The position numbers and the translations under genes are program-made. From NCBI GenBank assembly GCA_019925105.1, contig JAHGAU010000013.1:930001-994000 (forward strand): a DNA stretch of 64,000 bases, read 5' to 3'. Of this stretch, positions 61,164 through 64,000 are shown one piece after another. The DNA is from Niebla homalea (lineage: Eukaryota > Ascomycota > Lecanoromycetes > Lecanorales > Ramalinaceae). Each line of letters starts with the position of its first letter. Position 1 is the stretch's first letter. The notes under the pieces are model-generated. The model worked only from the letters and a program-made list of their open reading frames with translations, did no database searches and was not told where the DNA came from.

Positions 61164-62039
61164 TAGGGTGTAGTTTAGCTACTAGCTAATTTGCCGGACA
61201 TACGGAATAGCCACTTATCGGCTAAGCGGCTCTTCAGGGGCCGTGCGGGGGAACTTAAAGATTTATATAAGCCAGCTTATTTAAATCTTTAAATTCTTTA
61301 TTTTATCCTTAAGGACCTGCTTAAATAACGGTTTTTATTAAAATTACTTTATATATATTTTTCTTATTAAAAACTTATTATTTTTTATTATTTCCATATA
61401 TAATAAATTATTTAATATATTTATTATTATACTTATTTATTTTAACCTTATTATTACCGCTCGTTCTACCCGATTAACCTTACGTAATAAAGCTATTTTA
61501 AAACCCTTATTATTAAAAAGATTAATTAAGGCGTCCTCCGCGGTTAAAAAGGTAATAAATTATACTTTATATAATTAAATTAAGAAGTTTATTAATAATA
61601 AATTTACGTTTAAATTTATATTCCGATCTTCTTCTTATTATACCTATATTATAAATCTATAATCGTTAATTGAATTTATTATTTTTAATTTTAATAATAA
61701 TATTAATATTAATAATTAAAAGATTAAGGTTTATTATATATAAAAGCCCGTTATTTAATAACTTAATTAATTTAAGGCCTTACTTTTATAAATACCGTAA
61801 ATAAAAAAATAACTATATATATTAACCGGATATATTTTATTTACCTATATATTTTATTAATAATCTTAACCGTTTTTCCCTTAATATAAATAGCCTTAAG
61901 TTAAAGTATAGAATATAACTTTAGAGTTAGAAACTTTATAAGGCTTATATTATAATAAATATAAAATATCTTTTAAAAGCATTTTATTAAATATATTTTT
62001 TTATAAATATTATAATATTTATATTAAATTTCCTTTAAT

Positions 62040-62215
62040 TGTGGGGGTCACAGTAAGTGTATGAGTAATGTAAGTTAATTGAGTAGGTGTCTTTAGTGAA
62101 GACCATACTATATATAAAATGAGCTATCCTACATAAAGGACAGCGTCCTATCCCTATTAAGGATAAAGGATAAAACATTAATTATGCTATATATATTTAC
62201 TTATATCTTAATAGT
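62040..62215 (+). repeat. Possible LTR inside the second AT-rich block
   Basis: Begins TGTGGGGGTCACAG and is clearly less AT-rich than its surroundings (to ~62175), ending near TATCTTAATAG. It lies upstream of the copia-like integrase remnant in the right order. No second copy is visible in the window, so this is tentative. Confidence 0.35.
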
Positions 62216-62869
62216 TTATTACGAATAAAGAAATACTTTTATCTTAAGAATAAGGACGTTTTTTATTTTATTTTAAAATCTTAATAAAGTAATATAATAA
62301 TAAATACGTTAAGGGTAAACGTATTAAGGAAGCTTAAATATAGATAGCTGTTATTTATTATTAATTTAATATATTAAAGGCTTATATTATCTCGTAAAAT
62401 AATAACTTATTTAATATTTATTTATTATACTCTATATTAAGTCCTTTATAACGGACGAGGTATTAAATAGTAATATTACCGTTCCGGCGTCTTTATATAT
62501 AGCGTTAAAGCAGTCGTTCGGGATCACGATTTATTTATTTATTTAACGTTAATACGGGGGCGTTTATTTAATTATACCGATTATATAAATTATATTTTAA
62601 TATATAGGTTAATTCGAGGTATATAATTAAGATTACCGGTAATATACGATTTATAAAAGGTAATAATTATATATAATAGGATAATTAATTAATCTTTTTT
62701 ATTATTTTAAACGGATTAATAAATTATTATTTTAATTTTATAATTTCTATCTTTAAGCTTAAAAATAATATACTTACGGTATAAACGTAGATTAACTTAA
62801 TTATTGATATTGTAAAATTATTTTCAATATCGTAAATTATATTATACTTTTATAATTATAACCGCGAAG

Positions 62870-63010
62870 GCAATTACGTCTTTTACGTCGACGTAAATAG
62901 GACGGTATTTAATAATATCGGTTATAAGGATTATAAGATATACTTCAATAAGATATCCGGATTCATTATTATTTATATTAATAATTATTTTATTATTATC
63001 TTAAACTTAT
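62870..63010 (+). pseudogene. Likely copia-type integrase remnant
   Basis: Frame reads YVDVNRTVFNNIGYKDYK then IYFNKISGFIIIYINN, resembling the copia integrase core (HxDVxGP..GxxYFVxFIDDxSxFxWVY), with IDD changed to FNK-like residues by RIP-type changes. Only moderately certain because of the decay. Confidence 0.45.
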
Positions 63011-64000
63011 ATAAAATTAAGTCCTTCCTTAATACGTTAATTAAATAATATTTATATTAAAATAAAATTTATCCTACGATTAATACTATTATTAAGGGCT
63101 ATTAATAAACGCGGTAAAACGGAGGGCTATAAATAATAATCGTTTAAATATATAAAGTAATAATATAACGTTATTTCAACCGTTTAATTTATCCGTTTAA
63201 ATTAACTATTAATAAACGGATATTAAGCCGTAATAAAGATTAACTTAACTTTAAGTTTATCCAATATTATTAATTATAAATCGCTTATAAATTTAACGTT
63301 ATAATCGGAAATAATTACTTACGGGATATTTTATAATATTAAATATAATCGATTTAATATAATTATTACTTATTATAAACCGTTTTAGGTTAATTTACCC
63401 GGGATAATAATAATCGTTTTAAAGAATTTATCCGTTATTGTTAATATATACTTAAATTTATCCGGAACGGATTTAAGGAAAATAAAAACGAAATTAATCG
63501 TAAATATATAAAACGGGTATATAGGTAATAAAATAGGTTATAACGATTTAAATAAAATATATCTTAATATATAATTTAATTAATATATAGGATAATACGT
63601 TAAATACTCTTTAAGTTACTTTAATAAACGGATTATATAGAAACTTTACGTAATTCACTTATATATACGTTTATAACCGGGGTATCCATATTAATTATAC
63701 GTAACTTTAAAGATTTCTTATTAAATAATATTCAGGATAATTAAACGGTATTTAATTTCTTAATTATTAAAATAAATTAAGTAACGTTATAATAAGAATA
63801 ATAAGTATATTCCGTTATTATTATTTATAAGGCGGTCGTTATTTTATAATATCTTTAATAGCCGTATATATTATTAATTATCCTTATATACGTTACGGAC
63901 TTTATCTTAAAATTTACGAGATAACTTTATTATTATAATAAAATATACTTAAATATCGTTTATTTTAAATTATTTTAAACGCTTTAATAAGTATTTATAT

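Larger units (their letters stand above)
57673..61250. other. Gene-poor region with two minisatellites
   Basis: 3.6 kb of normal composition with no convincing gene. Frames such as 58033-58260, 60145-60498 and 60406-60774 show no conserved motif and conflict with each other. The two minisatellites are listed separately. Confidence 0.45.
61255..64000. mobile_element. Second RIP-mutated AT-rich transposon block, continues past the window
   Basis: Composition changes abruptly after GGGGCCGTGCGGGGGAAC (~61235-61255). No intact frame. 61440-61600 reads ARSTRLTLRNKAILKPLL in one plus frame, protein-like but unassigned. The block has less mutated sequence at 62040-62175 and an integrase-like remnant at 62870-63010. 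The right boundary is outside the window. Confidence 0.75.

Overview
The window comes from a filamentous ascomycete (Pezizomycotina). Genes are compact and carry many 45-130 nt introns with GT..AG ends and CTRAY-type branch points. One gene is a fungal NB-ARC/TPR STAND receptor. Two blocks (about 43.8-55.2 kb and 61.25-64.0 kb) are extremely AT-rich transposon graveyards that look mutated by RIP (repeat-induced point mutation). I cannot place the class with confidence.

Region 1 (1-21.5 kb) is ordinary core genome: a UFD4/TRIP12-type HECT ubiquitin ligase cut by the left edge, NMN adenylyltransferase, an RG-rich protein, LUC7, a metallo-beta-lactamase-fold hydrolase, a mitochondrial-type iron alcohol dehydrogenase (hydroxyacid-oxoacid transhydrogenase), a DHA2/VBA-type vacuolar transporter, a sugar transporter, a PAP2 lipid phosphatase, Mediator subunit MED7, and an intact seven-exon cytochrome P450 of CYP52-like type.

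Region 2 (22-42.4 kb) is accessory. A STAND/NLR-type receptor is followed by a suggestive set: a multi-exon tyrosinase fused at its N-terminus to a seven-bladed PLL-like lectin propeller; a divergently transcribed FleA-type fungal lectin; a phenol 2-monooxygenase-type flavoprotein; an aromatic-L-amino-acid decarboxylase with a large insertion; and a VMAT-like MFS transporter. Together these could oxidise and decarboxylate tyrosine/DOPA-type substrates and export or sequester the amine. The pathway is inference; the genes themselves are well supported. The lectin-tyrosinase fusion is the most unusual thing in the window.

Region 3 (43.7-55.3 kb) is a nested transposon: an element with ~105-bp terminal inverted repeats and a Tc1/mariner-like (DDE_3) transposase on the minus strand; inside its transposase frame an 8.0-kb Ty3/gypsy element with 333-bp LTRs, polypurine tract and target duplication ATTTA; and inside that a solo LTR of the same family, inverted, with target duplication TTCTT. 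Catalytic Asp codons of RT, integrase and transposase read as Asn, as expected from RIP transitions.

Region 4 (55.3-61.2 kb) is a GC-normal island with one fungal multi-pass membrane protein gene and two related degenerate minisatellites. Region 5 (61.25-64.0 kb) is a second RIP block with a likely copia-type integrase remnant. No tRNA, rRNA or CRISPR array was seen. All splice models were derived by hand from reading-frame and splice-site logic.
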